Positions 11,207 through 22,404 are shown, counted from the stretch's first letter. The stretch: DNA of 64,000 nucleotides from Berberis thunbergii (GCA_003290165.1 QNQO01000595.1:558001-622000), one strand, 5' to 3'. Made by a program: numbers and translations. The notes: generated by a model from the letters alone, not told the origin.

Positions 11207-11480
11207 CACTACTACAAATATTAGCTTAGGTAACGCCACTTAGATAGCGCTTTTTTAAAGAGCTATCCAAGTGGGCGCTAGGATAGCGCTTATTTGTCTT
11301 TAAAAAAAAAAATTCAAAAAAACGCTACAATAGTGCTTTTAAATTTTTTTTTCAGTTAAGCGCTATCTTATTTATGTCTTAGATAGCGCTTTAAAAAACG
11401 CTATGTGAAAAAACGTTACCAAAACTACCATAGCGCTTTTAAAGCGCTATGCTACTTACCTCTTGTATAGCGCTTTATCC
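11207..11480. repeat. Left terminus and subterminal repeats of CACTA element A
   Basis: CACTACTACAAATA is followed by units such as TTAGATAGCGCTTTTTTAAA and AAAGCGCTATG, arranged head to head around GCGC centres. The same array, inverted, forms the right end of element B (56855-57132). Confidence 0.85.
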
Positions 11481-11639
11481 TATAGCCTAATAATTAAAAA
11501 AAAATCAAATATCAAATTAAATCTCGTTTTTTCAGATCTTGATACGATCGGATGGTTAATATCACAAGCCCTAATAAAAACCTAAATCTCGACAACATGT
11601 TTTTTGGTTTTGCTTTTGCCATTTTTTCAAACACACAGA

Positions 11640-11800
11640 GAGGCGATAGGAGGCACGGAACCGAGGCGAGGAGGCGACGAACCAGATCGAGGAGGCGACG
11701 AACCGAGGAAGGACGCGAGGAACCAGAGGAGGCGAGGAACCGAGGAAGGAGGCGACTCAGGCGAGGAACCAGAGGAGGCGAGGAACCGAGGAGTCGCAGG
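11640..11800 (+). repeat. Tandem GAGGCGAGGAACC leader repeat of element A
   Basis: Repeats of about 13-18 bp (GAGGCGAGGAACCGAGGA type) fill this stretch. They produce open frames rich in Arg, Glu and Gly in two registers. The same repeat lies at the matching place of element B (56570-56735, minus strand). It is best read as an expanded 5' leader of this CACTA family, not as a protein gene. Confidence 0.6.
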
Positions 11801-12758
11801 GTAAGGACCAGGTTCGTCTCTCTCGCTCGACTCTCACTCAGTCACTGTTGGTGTTTTGTTGGCAAAAAAAAAATCTCAATGACTGCGACAAAATGAGATG
11901 GAGAAATCAAAAGACATACTACTTCCATCAACCTCAGTGAGTACTCCAAATCCTAAGAGCATCTCCATTGAAATAGAAAGATCAGACTGAAATTTAAACA
12001 TTTTTGACTAATACAAGTTCAATTAAAAGTTAAAATTAGGCTAATGGACTAATCAGTCTTTCAAAGTCTACTGAGGAAGTGAGCATCTAATGTTCGTCTC
12101 TCTCCATCTCATTTCGTCTCTCTTGCTTCTTCTTGCTTTTTTTTTTTGTTTGTTTGTTTGTTTGTGTTTTGTGTGTGATTCACTGATTATTAGCTTATTT
12201 TTGTCTACTGAGGAAGTGAGCATCTAATGCATATTTTTATTGTTTTTGAGTTATAGGCATATAGCTTTATGTTCAAAATGTTGTCATATTAGTGTTTCAT
12301 GTGTAGTATCTAATGGAATGGAATGAATGTGTTATTAAAAATGTGTAGTTATACTCGTATGAATGAATTATTGTTTCAAAGATATATGGACTGTTTTGTT
12401 GAAAAAATCTTTCAATCAAATTGTGACAGAGTGTATTAATATAACTTATTCAAAATGAAAATGTAGTAATCCGTATATGTTTCTTCATATTTTGATTCCG
12501 ACAGGTTTCTAAGTCATTTCTCTATGATTTATTGTTACGAAATTGTTTGGATTCGATCTTTGTCTTCTCTTTGTGTATGATAGATTGGACAAATATAAAT
12601 ATTTCATGCTTAGCTTCCACTAATTAAAGTGACTGTTCATAGAATTGTGTGTTAGTAAGAATCTTGCTAAGTCCCAAGAGTGGAAAGAACAAGTAAAAAA
12701 TGTGGATTCATGGCAATGGAGATTGATGTATTGATGTTTTTTTGTAGTATTGTTTTTA

Positions 12759-13037
12759 ATGGATCGAGAATGGGTAAATGCGGATTGATTATCTGAAGAG
12801 TACAAGAAAGGGGTGGAAGAGTTTTGTGCTTATGCAACTAAGAATGCTAAAAATCCAATGTTCATTAAATGTCCGTGTCGAAAATGTTTAAATGTAAAAG
12901 AGGTTAGTGGTCAAATGAAGTTGCACGAGCATTTAATGTGTCATGGTATTGACAATACATATAAGGTTTGGACATATCATGGTGAGAGCAAAGATAAACG
13001 TAGCTCAATTGGCAAACGTAAACATAGAATCCCTTGA
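12759..13037 (+). pseudogene. CACTA Transposase-associated domain (N-terminal part of the transposase gene)
   Basis: From the ATG at 12759 the frame reads MDREWVNAD, then an in-frame TGA at 12786, then KKGVEEFCAYATKN, IKCPCRKCLN, HLMCHGI and YKVWTYHGE. This is the N-terminal domain of plant CACTA TNP2-type transposases. Its pattern is DRxW, GVxEF, a CPCxxC zinc-binding core, HL and a final HGE. The domain is complete apart from the stop. The frame ends at 13037, where the captured kinase sequence begins. The catalytic domain is missing. This gives the orientation of element A. Confidence 0.88.
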
Positions 13038-13676
13038 AGGCTGGTATTAAGGCAGAAGCATGGATTAGTAAGAAGGGGATGTCGTGGCCATGGAAAGGTA
13101 ATGAACGTGATGCATCAGAAGCAAGAACCACCCGATTTGGCTGGCCCTGGATGAATCACGATCAAGAAAATGACGCTGCTCATCATAGAAGTACTGAATC
13201 TCTTGTGAAGCCAGAAACACACGTAGGGAAATTCAACAGGTCAGGCCATAATGAGGCTTCAGGGTCATGGTCCTCTTCTTTCAATGTTAACAACACAAGT
13301 AGTGTGAGCAGTAGTGGCAGTACTAATAGTAGTGCTGTTCAAAAAGTTGACATGGAAACCGATTGCTTAGATTATGAAATCTTATGGGAGGACTTGACAA
13401 TTGAAGAACAGATTGGACAAGGTAGTAATCTCTGCATCTTCTGCAGATTCTGTCTACACCTTATTAATGCAGTTAGAGAATACAATTTTCTGCTAAGTTT
13501 CATCTTTACAAGCAATTTTAGTAAATTCGCCGCTAATAACTGGAAATCATAGCAGCATGATTTTAAATTCATCCTTTTTCATGAACTTTCCCATAATGTT
13601 CTTCTCATCCTAGTTATGTCATTAATGAATTGCAGGTTCTTGTGGAACGGTATATCATGGTCTATGGTATGGCTCG
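13038..13676 (+). pseudogene. Captured Raf-like PAS-domain MAPKKK fragment (two exons)
   Basis: Exon 13038-13421 reads ISKKGMSWPWKGNERD, ARTTRFGWPW, NEASGSWSSSFNVNNTSS, then TDCLDYEILWEDLTIEEQIG. A GT donor follows. Exon 13636-13676, after TGCAG, reads GSCGTVYHGLWYGS and ends at GTATG. This is the linker and the start of the kinase domain (glycine-rich loop) of the plant PAS-Raf kinases. The glycine loop is split by the intron as in a genomic copy. The catalytic lysine, the HRD and DFG regions and the PAS domain are absent, so no kinase is made. The frame is still open across the large exon, which suggests fairly recent capture. Confidence 0.88.
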
Positions 13677-14080
13677 GTATGTTTCTGTTCCTCTCCTGCC
13701 TTTTATTGACTGTATTGTGAGGCACGGGTTTGAAATGAAAGGGAGATCTCTTATATGATAATGAATATACGGCAGGTTATCTAGAAGGAGGGAAATTCAA
13801 TATAGGCTGCTCTTTTAGGGTGTTCTCCTAATCATGAGGGTAATTAGAAGGGAGATCTCTTATATGATAATGTAGTTATGATATCAATTGAAGATCAAAC
13901 TAGTTCTATCAAATTCAATACAAGAAACCCAGGAATTGACAATTGATTTTGTTAATGTGTTTGTTGTTTTCTTTCCATTTGTTGTGTGATTGTGTTTGTT
14001 GCTTCAATTGCTGAAAAATGTACTAATAATTGACATGTAATGACCTCTTCGGTATTGCTGTTCTTGTACAAAACTTGCAG
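13677..14080. other. Element A interior with short direct repeat
   Basis: Intron-like sequence, probably in part intron of the kinase piece. A 24-bp unit starting GGGAGATCTCTTATATGATA occurs twice (about 13740 and 13850). No gene is recognised. Confidence 0.4.
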
Positions 14081-15677
14081 CAAGAGACAAGAGTTCCTGA
14101 TGTGGATATCCGTGGTTCCTTTAAGGTAGATGAAAACTTGGACACTGATACATTGGAGCAGCAATTGGATGAGGTAACTAAGAAGAGGAAAGAGTTGCAA
14201 CAGAAGGAAATCGATTTGCAGGCTATCATCATGGCCCGGAAACTAATGGAAAAGCCGAATAACTCTGGTTCGCAACGTAAAAGGCCAAAAAAGGCTGCTC
14301 CCAAGGTAAATTGGTATTTCCAATTTTTCTTTGATATTTAAAATTTCTTTGGTTTGTTCAGTTTTAGTTTTGTAATATAGTTACTTGAGGTTTATAACAT
14401 GCTCATAAATCATAATAAAATTCTAAAAATGAGTAGATGGTATTCAGTTTTGCCGAAAAATACATTCTCTTGAGTCTATTTAAGCTGTTTTTTAAAACAA
14501 AATAATGTGAATTGCAGGCAAATGCTCAGATCGTTGCTGACATGGATGAACATAACAGTAATGTGCAGAACGAACAACAGGACAATGATGCTTCTAAGAT
14601 CAAGGTTTGGCTTTTAACTTCATTTTTAGAATTTTCCACGTTGATTTAGTTGTTGAGTTTCACTTAAGCTTGTAGTTGTTGATTTTCACTTAAGTTCTTA
14701 GTTGCTGAGTGCTTCTGTATCCTGTGTACTTGTCTTTTTAGTAGTACTTCCTTGCATTTAAAGGCATAAGATAGGTTTCTAGGTTTTTTAGATGAGCCTG
14801 TCTACGAAGTAGTAGGAAGTTTAATAACATTTAGCATTACCCGAGGCACACTAGCAGTTCTCATAGTTGATTGTGGAAATGAGCAAGTGGGTTGCTTGAG
14901 ACATGCAGAGTGAACTCGTAAAGGCATGTCAAAGGCACGCAGAATGATACAGTTCTATGAGAACTGCTGTAGCCTTGTAGGGTACATACTTGCATGTAAT
15001 AACATATGAATATGAATGCTCATGAAGAATGCTGAGTCAATACCCTAGTATATGAGATGTGTTAAGATCATGCTTTAGTAGTGCATTACATAGTGCTTGG
15101 GTTAGGATATTGGATCTTTGATAATTCAAAAGTTACTGTTGTCTATCCTAGTTTATGGTTATTGGATATCTTGTTTCTGTTTCCTTGGTTTAATTTGTTT
15201 CTGAATTCCTGAGGTTTCTTGGTGCAGAATGCGCCATCAGTGATGGTAACCAGTGAGAATGCAAATTCATCCAAGTCAGCAGTGGAGTTTAAAGAAGGGA
15301 TGCTTGTAGAAGTCAGTAGTGAAGCTGAGGGTTCTGTTGGTGCTTGGTTTACTGGAGTGATTGTTCAATCAGCTGGAGATGATAAATACTTAGTGGAGTA
15401 CAAGTGCAACGAAAATGAACTGTTGAGAGAAGAAGTGGATAATTTGCACATCAGGCATGAGCCCCCTGCCCATCCGGATGTTGACTGTTTCAGTCAGTCT
15501 GAGGAAGTTGATGCTAGGTACAGTAATGGATGGTGGTCTGGTGTGATTTCAAAGGTTGTTAGCGACAAGATGTACTCTGTCCACCTCAAGGAAAAGAATG
15601 AAGAATTGGAGTTTGGGCATTCTGATTTGAGGCTTCATTATGACTGGGTTGATGGAAAATGGACCAGACCTTCACAG
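14081..15677 (+). pseudogene. Captured Agenet (plant Tudor-like) domain gene fragment, three exons
   Basis: Three plus-strand blocks have GT-AG borders: 14081-14304, 14518-14604 and 15228-15677. The third encodes VEFKEGMLVEVSSEAEGSVG, AWFTGVIVQ, YLVEYKCNENELLREEVD, IRHEPPAHPD, then a second repeat with GWWSGVISKV and YSVHL. This is the Agenet pair (DUF724-type), a Tudor-like fold that binds modified histones or partner proteins in the nucleus. The first block has a coiled-coil-like piece (EVTKKRKELQQKEIDLQAII) and a basic patch (RKRPKKAAPK). I assume all three come from one gene, but the first two are not recognised alone. Both Agenet units are open, so a small domain could still be made. Confidence 0.75.
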
Positions 15678-15728
15678 GTATAACGTTTCTTCATCTGATG
15701 GTTAACAAAGCTATTAAATTTTTTTGCC

Positions 15729-15993
15729 TAAGCATCCATGAACAATGTTTTCAACTTCTCTAAGACTCCTGTAATTACTTGTTGTAGTAATGTTTGACAT
15801 GCTAAACTGATAGTTGTGTGACCGCTTTAGCTTTTCATTACGAGGGTAGCATTTCTTGTAAGCATCCATGAACAATGTTGTCAACTTGTATTACTTAAAC
15901 AAGATTCCCGTAATTACCCCTGTTTAGTAATGTTTGACATGCTAAACTGGTAGTTGTGTGAACTCTAGCTTTTCATTACAAGGGTAACATTTC
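15729..15993 (+). repeat. Tandem duplication of about 130 bp
   Basis: Two adjacent diverged copies start at AAGCATCCATGAACAATGTT (15730 and 15860). Both contain TAATGTTTGACATGCTAAACT and end at a CATTACRAGGGTARCATTTCTT-like segment. It lies in intron-like sequence downstream of the Agenet exon. Confidence 0.75.
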
Positions 15994-16483
15994 TTATCGG
16001 TGGTTATATCAGTTTGTACTTGATTTCTGATGTGGTTATGTTGCTATATGCTTCCATCTTTCATTTGAACTTCTGTTGTCATTTACTAATTGTGTCATTC
16101 CATGCCTCCTTCACAATTTAGTGTCTCAGAGTCTTATCACCTCTATACTATCAGAAGGGTTGTCAGTAGACTACTTGGCAACATTTTGTTTTCTGAAGTT
16201 TTTTACATGTTATAAACTATTGTGCTAACCCAGAATCTCCTAATTAGAAGCTCATAATACTAGTGACCTACAATAAGGTTAGTATTGTTTCGCTTACTAG
16301 CTGAATGTTGAAGCTTGATAATTTCACTCATATAGAATTGACACCGTCTGATGATATTGCAGGTATGAGAGCACCTGTTCGGCCTCCTCATGGCCATCCT
16401 TCTCAATGTAGTTCTCAAATGTTTTCACAATCTTCATCATCTTCTTGTGATTAATCTTGTCCTTGTGCATTCTGTTTCTGCAG

Positions 16484-16546
16484 GCCATTGATAGGCTTCC
16501 TTTAGTTCCCGGAGTTCTTGAGCTCGTTGGAATTGGTTATTCTGGG
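16484..16546 (+). pseudogene. Captured CURT1 (CAAD domain, thylakoid curvature) exon
   Basis: A 63-bp exon between TTTCTGCAG and GTAAG encodes AIDRLPLVPGVLELVGIGYS plus G. This is a transmembrane segment of the CAAD domain of CURT1 proteins, small thylakoid membrane proteins that bend grana margins. The family shows the same A(I/V)DxLPxVPGxLELVGIGY(T/S)G. Only this exon is present, without transit peptide or second helix. It is the third unrelated host gene in element A, again on the plus strand. Confidence 0.78.
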
Positions 16547-16799
16547 GTAAGTTCCACACCTATTACTGCTACTATATATATATATATATTAGTTGAGAAG
16601 GCTGCTATCAAGAAATATAGTTGGACCTTTAGTCATTTACATTTATCTTACTGATACAAAACCCTTTGTGTTTGGCAGTGGTTTGCATATATATAGTAGC
16701 AATAATAGGTGTGTTCTTATATTTCAGGTTAAGATTTATATACCGACTTAGTGTGTGTGTGTGTTGTTATACTTATACAATGCCATGATGCAATTTCAG

Positions 16800-16930
16800 G
16801 TTATGCGAGGATACAATTTGAAGTGGCGGTAGAATCTGAGAAACATTCAGCGGTGCCGCAATGTACAGACGAAGTTAGGACTGTAGGAGAAGCTGTTGGC
16901 CATTTCATTTCGTGGCCAAAAAGCTGGTGT
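16800..16930 (+). pseudogene. C-terminal peptide of a CACTA-encoded protein (DUF8039-like)
   Basis: After a TTTCAG acceptor the frame reads YARIQFEVAVESEKHSAVPQ, then DEVRTVGEAVGHFISWPK. Plant CACTA proteins often end with a domain of the type DEI.TVG.A.G.F..WP, and this fits. The same peptide is at 50765-50890 on the minus strand in element B, almost identical in DNA. It is a marker of the 3' end of this family and not host cargo. Confidence 0.7.
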
Positions 16931-17099
16931 ATATATATGATAGCATATTAACAATTTTGTATGAATGCTTAAATTATATTTTGAATGAATGAGAAATAGT
17001 TAGTTATCATGTTGTGTCTTTATTGATTGATTGAACGTTGTCATTATTATATTAAATATTATATTTAGCCCAGAAAATCGGTATCGGAAAAATAGAAAA

Positions 17100-17535
17100 A
17101 ACAAATCAAATAACTTATATAGCGCTCAAATTAGCGCTATCTAAGTTTAACATATATACTACAATAGCGCTTCTTTAAGCGCTATCTAAGAACAATCTAA
17201 TTACTTCCATAGCGCTTATTTACGCGCTATCTTAGCAGATAAACAAATCTAATTTAAAAAAATCATTTAAATTAAATAGCGCTTAACAAAGCGCTATTCA
17301 AGCTAATTTAAAAATAATTAGCGCTTACATAGCGCTTTAGAAGGCGCTATTGAAGTTAATTAAAAAAAAACGCTTAGATAGCGGATTTTAAAGCGCTATC
17401 TAAGCGAAGCGCTATTCAAGTACGCGCCTTGCATAGCGCTTTTTTGAGCGCTATCTAAGCTACCATAGCGGTAGCTTAGATAGCGCTATCTAAGCCTATT
17501 TTTAAGCGCTATGCAAGCCTATATTTGTAGTAGTG
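17100..17535. repeat. Right terminus and subterminal repeats of CACTA element A
   Basis: A ladder of GCGCTATCTAAG / CTTAGATAGCGC units, often as near-perfect palindromes around AGCGCT, leads to the end TATTTGTAGTAGTG at 17535. The last 40 bp are the reverse complement of the left end of element B. Confidence 0.9.
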
Positions 17536-20089
17536 ATGTTTTGACATACTTTGGTAGTAAATGCTTAGATTATAATGCAAAAGAATAGATAGTTATTAAA
17601 ATTGTGGAATTAGAGAAGGTGAGTATAGGAAGAAGAATATTCTAAGAAGATTTTTCAGTTGTTACAGGGGTATATGATTAATTTTTAGTTGCAAAGCACC
17701 AAGTATATTATAGGAAGAAGAATATTATAGGGAGGATTTGGGATGCTTTTTCAGTATATAAAACAAAGATGTATGTGGCAAAAAACAGAGAATGCTTAGG
17801 TTTTGAGCTTTGTTTTGATGACTGTTTGGAGTTTTCTTTGAGGTGTTTGGTGGCCTCTTGGCTGTGGTTGTAATGACAGAGTTAGGATGCAGAAAGGACC
17901 TGTAATGAGAACAAATTTTTTATTGCTTTCAAGTACTGCTAACACCTAGTTGACGCCGGGCAGAATAGTGATTATCCTACGGGCTAGTTCAACAAACATT
18001 TCACAAGGAATGATACAAGAGATTCACCCAAAAACATAGAGAAATAATTCTAATGTCAATTAAATTACTCAAATCAAATGTATCTCTAAAATCAGCCCAC
18101 AAGCCGGGCTGTATAGCTAAAACTCGTGATTCTTAGAATTTTACCCAAAATAGCAAAACCCTAATAATCATGCTAAAAAAAATACGTAATAAAAAAATAA
18201 ACTGCCAGAAATCTGGCCCAAATTGGGTTCAGATTCACTTCCTAAACAATAATTGAAATATTACTATAAAGGGAAATAAGCTACTAAATTTGTCGATTCG
18301 GAAGGGAAAACGGTGTATTTTGGCCTCAAAAAGATGTGCAACGTGCATAGCTGGTTGACCAAGATGTGCGCATTGAAAAAAACTTTCTGAATTGGGGTCT
18401 TTTGCACGATTCTGATACTCGTAGCCAAAGTTATGGCCAAAATACCAAAATGCACCAAAACTGCCAAATTAGAAAAAAAAAAAGGGCTATGATTTCCTGC
18501 CATTCTTGTGCTGATATGCTAATTCAAGATATCTTAGTGCTAACAACGTGTAGCATCCACTGGTATTTGTGTATAAATAAGTTCAAATAGGATAGTGAGG
18601 ATTATTTTGTGCAAAAGTACTGAAATGAGGGGATTATTGTGTTCAGTCATCTCTAATGCATGCTCTGAATTTGTTTTGCGTCAGTGAAGAAGAAGAGGTC
18701 AAGTGTCACAATGGTGTTCTCATGCACTTCCAAAGAAGGTAAAAGTTCTCTTTAATTGTGGTTTTGCATTTTTTTTGGATTGAGGACTAGGCTTAGGCAT
18801 ATCTTTTTTCGGCAATTTATATTGGCAATGGTCTTTAGGGAGTGGGTGAATTCATTTAGTAGAGGTCTCGTTGCCTTGGTCTTTTTACCATGTTTCTTGT
18901 AGGAAAGTTTAGATGTTCTGTCCTTTTTCCTAACTCTCTGAGCAGGTTGATGAAGTATGTCTAACAATACCAGTTGTATGTGATGCATGCATGACCATTT
19001 GATAAAAATTGAGATATGTTTCCAGACTTGAAAGCAACCCAAATACTTATTAGTATCTAGAGGCAACAGTTGGTTTTTTGATTCATAATCTGGTGTTGTC
19101 GTTGTTTTGCTACTATTTGTGGCTGTCGTGTACGCTGAATGCACAGAAAAGTGAAGAAAATGGCTGGTTGCTGCTGTGTTTGCTGAATTGATGAGGTGCA
19201 GTGCTGCTGTTGTTTTGCATTGGCGTGGTGATGTTGCTGATATGTTGCGACGTGGCTGCTTTGTGTTGCTGCGATGGACACGATGTAGTTGCTGTGGATG
19301 TTATGTTATGTTCTAGCGGCTTTATAGGTTTTATTGCAAACTGAGGTTGAAGTTGTTGGTAATGAAACAAAGCCTCAGAGACTGTTTCAGTAGTATGCTG
19401 TTTTGTTTCGGTGCGGTTTTGTGTTGTTTGCATGGGAAAACAAGTTAATTAATTTTAGGGCCAAAGGTGTGATGGCTCAGTAGTTAAGAAGTGGCGGATA
19501 GTATTACTAGGTCACGGGGTCGAACCCTACCGGCGGCATATTAGTTTTGTGGGGCAGGGATTGATTAAAGGTAGTTGCTGCTAGGGACATGATTTTAGGT
19601 TGTGTAATCTGAGTTTCAATGCCCTTTGTTTCTTTTGCTGATTTTATGATTTGGCAAGGGGGTCTATGGGTTTTGTTCGTTGCTTTGGAAGCTGGGTTTC
19701 TCGGCACTGAAAGGACATGAAATTGGCGTGTAAGACCTCAAGAGGAAGGGATGGAGATGGAAGAGTAAACTAACTCATAGATTTTGCAAATCTAAAAAGG
19801 TCTATGTCTGCTGGTTATACAAGTACCTGGAATTTCTGTAGTGGGAATTGTATTTTAATGTCGAATTGGTACAATGTTATAAAAGTTTACAAATTGCTTG
19901 TCATACATCTCCAAAGATAGTAGTTTACAAATTGTAAAGTTTACAGATTGCTTGTCATACATCTCCAAAGATAGTAATTCACAGATTGTATTGTATTCAA
20001 ATCGTGATGGTAGTTCATATGTTTATGAGATGATTAATATCTATTTTTGATCATGTAGATGCTTTACATATAATATATGCAATATTATC
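17536..20089. other. Element F interior right of A, no clear gene
   Basis: No gene family is recognised. A possible short exon lies at 18684-18736 (EEEEVKCHNGVLMHFQ in one frame, KKKRSSVTMVFSC in another). A 45-bp unit beginning TTTACARATTGCTTGTCATA is repeated in tandem at about 19887 and 19945. A SINE-like copy lies at 19456-19545. CTGCTGTTG-type low complexity at 19160-19270 explains several open frames. Confidence 0.4.
19456..19545 (+). mobile_element. tRNA-derived SINE-like copy 1
   Basis: The sequence starts GGGCCAAAGGTGTGATGGCT and has a tRNA A-box-like TGGCTCAGTAGTTAAG. About 35 bases later comes a B-box-like GGGGTCGAACCC, then GGCGGCATA. The copy at 32174-32262 shares the whole layout with about 20 percent differences. 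Two dispersed copies with pol III box spacing point to a SINE family. Its tail and target duplication are not clear. Confidence 0.6.
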
Positions 20090-20520
20090 TTCTATGGTTA
20101 AAGAAATCAGTGTTATAAAAAGTCATTTGATAGCACTTGATGAGTGTTATAAAAAAAAGGGACCTAAGAAACGCTACAGAAACTAATGCAATAAATGCTA
20201 TGTGAGGGAAAGACAATAGCGTTTTAGAAACGCTATTGGAAACTATACAATAACGTTTTTTAAGTGTTGTCACAAGCTAAACAGTAGTATTTTTGATACG
20301 CTATTATAGGTTTAACCATAGCATTTTTAAAATGCTATTACAAGTTGAACAATAGCACTTTAAAAACACTATAAATGGTTTACTTACAATAGTATTTCTA
20401 AAACGCTATAAATAATCCAGGACCAATTATAGCTCTGGCAGACACAACGTTTACTAAAACGCTATGATATCCTACAATAGCTTTTTTGAAACGCTATGAA
20501 TAAACATTTGTGGTGTCGTG
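20090..20520. repeat. Right terminus and subterminal repeats of CACTA element F
   Basis: About ten diverged units of the form ACAATAGCGTTTT...AAACGCTATTA run to a terminus ATTTGTGGTGTCGTG ending at 20520. Divergence between units is larger than in elements A or C, in keeping with an older insertion. Confidence 0.65.
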
Positions 20521-20610
20521 GCTATAGAGAGCGACCAATGTTAGTAAATTGTTACTTACCATATATCAAGAACACTACTTTGAGAACGACCGCACAACTT
20601 CAGATCATAC

Positions 20611-20721
20611 CTCGAGTGATATTGGCTGTGTGATTTGAGCTAACTCTCCCAGACTGAGGTGACTTGACGAAAGTCTTAACTTGGCACTCTTTGATCATAC
20701 TAAAATTTGACCCTTTTTCTG
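20611..20721 (-). pseudogene. Possible exon of an unrecognised gene
   Basis: On the minus strand an open block lies between a GCAGCAG acceptor and a GTATGA donor. It reads AEKGSNFSMIKECQVKTFVK, then SPQSGRVSSNHTANITR. A second open patch on the same strand at 20900-20820 reads FPPFIKNPNVDDGRNLKLDS. The family is not recognised. It sits just outside the right end of element F and could be a remnant of the gene F landed in, or cargo of another element. Confidence 0.35.
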
Positions 20722-22396
20722 CTGCATTAAACTGAGTGAAACAAAAAAGAAAAGTAACATGTAATTAACATGAATCAGAAGACTATAAATAATCTGTAAT
20801 GTAAAGTAATAGGGGAATCCAATTTGAGGTTGCGACCATCATCAACATTTGGATTTTTTATAAATGGTGGGAATGAAGCTCTTAAACACATGGGAATAAC
20901 ATAACGATCATTGCAATCTCAAATTATCCTTGAAGGTAAGTGATCCCATGGAATGGACCAACCACACCCTAAATTTTCTTTTAGGAAACAACTTTTTGAA
21001 ACCACCACTTTTATTGCAGGACACCACCACCCCCTACAGTCTGAAGGAGACCAATATAAACAAAAAAAAACCCACCACCACCTTTATTTTCTCCCTTTCT
21101 TCTCCTCTCTTCTCTTTCAGGGAATAACAACACCACTACTGCCCCGTCTCGGCCTGACCTCCTGCTACTCACACCTCTTCTCTCCTCATTCTCATATGTT
21201 CTCCATGTTTTTTTTTTCTCTTTCTCCTATTCTTCTTTTCTCCTCTGGTTTTTATTTTTTCTGCCCTCGAGGAGAAGAGAAAAAAAAGAGGAGGATAAGG
21301 AGGCGGGGTTATGCTGTCGACGGTGGAGAAGAAGATAAGATAATAGAGAAGGGAAGATGATGAGATGAGAAAAAAGAAGAACAAAACAAATGAAAAGAGG
21401 AAGAGAGGAAATGTGGTGGTGTGGCCGGTGGTGGCTAGGCATGGCGGGGTGGTGCTACTCTGTCAATTGCTGTGAAAAGAGAAAAGAAGATGAAGAAAAA
21501 AATGAATAGTGGGTGAGAGGGTTTGCATTGGTGGCGTCCTTCAGCACATCTATAAAAAAGGAAGGGTGAGTCCTTCAGCAAAAGTAGTAGTGTCAAAAAG
21601 TCGTTGCCTTTATTTTAATTCCTCTCTATTTTACCTATGCTCATAATAATAAGAATTGGAAAAGGGAATTACATTATCCATAAAGTTTCTAATGGAATTG
21701 TGTAAACAAAACATCTTATAGCCTTCAAAATCTAAATATGAATAAAACTCTATCACATCTTACTAGCTATTCAACTATTTTGGTTTCATGGGTCAAGAAA
21801 AAAAAAGTACTTTTCATATTTGCATGCCTATAGCTATCAAACTCGAAATAGATAAAAGAGGAATGAACTCCACTACATACATCTCGATCACCATGGAAAT
21901 TCTGGAAGTTGATAATGATGATGGTCATAATCCTATTTTGACCATGTGGGCAGAAAGATGCAGGAAGACCATGTTTCATGCTCTGCATGTTAACTTCCTC
22001 CTACTTGTATTGAAGCTCACTTGCCCTCTTGCATCCATTGACACGTTCAATGACGGTAACCTTGTTGGTTCCTTTGGTGCCAAAGACTCCAATATAATGT
22101 ACGATGATGACTGAAATCATGACTTAACATTCCATATGTTTCAGAAAATTTGTTGCCCCAACAAACACGTGCAATTCACAGTTTAAAAAGACTTCATGTA
22201 TGCACTCTCTATCGATGAAACTGGCTAGACCATGACATATTCAAGGCCAGCCAATTAATCTTAAGTAGATCCAGAAAAGAATACCACCACATACATCTCC
22301 ATCACCGTCGTACATGCATGAACGTTATCGCATTGAATGAATTTAAGTGGAATGGTACCACTTATATATGGCTGTGATTGAATCAATGAGCTCACT
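20722..22396. other. Intergenic, low-complexity tracts
   Basis: A pyrimidine tract at 21080-21260 and a purine tract at 21270-21420 dominate and create opposing open frames. A plus-strand frame of 108 codons at 21788-22114 has no recognisable family, splice context or codon signature. The stretch CACTACATACATCTCGATCA near 21880 is echoed near 22285 (CACCACATACATCTCCATCA). No firm gene is seen. Confidence 0.4.
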
Positions 22397-22404
22397 GGTA
22401 ATTC

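Larger units (their letters stand above)
11207..17535 (+). mobile_element. CACTA element A (6.3 kb) with Raf-like kinase, Agenet and CURT1 fragments
   Basis: Both ends carry the inverted terminus CACTACTACAAATA. The 3-bp target duplication ATG is perfect (11204-11206 and 17536-17538). Subterminal arrays of GCGCTATC...TAGCGCTT units lie at both ends. The element keeps a Transposase-associated domain near its left end and a C-terminal CACTA peptide near its right end, both on the plus strand, so 11207 is the 5' end. Between them are pieces of three unrelated host genes, also on the plus strand. The catalytic transposase is absent, so it cannot move itself. Element B is an inverted relative with different cargo. 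Confidence 0.92.
953..20520. mobile_element. CACTA element F, old and degenerate outer element (about 19.6 kb with nested insertions)
   Basis: The left end reads GACTACACCACAAGTGCTTA and the right end, reverse complemented, reads CACGACACCACAAATGTTTA. These are degenerate CACTA-type terminal inverted repeats. Just inside both ends lie many copies of a TAGCGTTTT/AAAACGCTA motif (975-1060 and 20090-20515). Elements E and A lie inside with their own target duplications, so F would be the oldest layer. No matching 3-bp duplication is found: TGC on the left, GCT on the right. Pairing these two ends is an inference; they could be remnants of two different elements of one family. Confidence 0.5.

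Noticed and set aside
11552..11896. Plus-strand frames rich in Arg, Glu and Gly in element A
   Set aside because: Two overlapping frames arise from the same GAGGCGAGGAACC tandem repeat, and element B shows the same; treated as leader repeat.
18752..19433. Several minus-strand frames rich in Gln, Thr and His
   Set aside because: They come from CTGTTG/GCTGCT low-complexity sequence in element F and overlap each other in different frames.
21788..22114. A 108-codon plus-strand frame
   Set aside because: No family, no splice or promoter context, and a partial echo of its DNA at 22285; not enough to call a gene.
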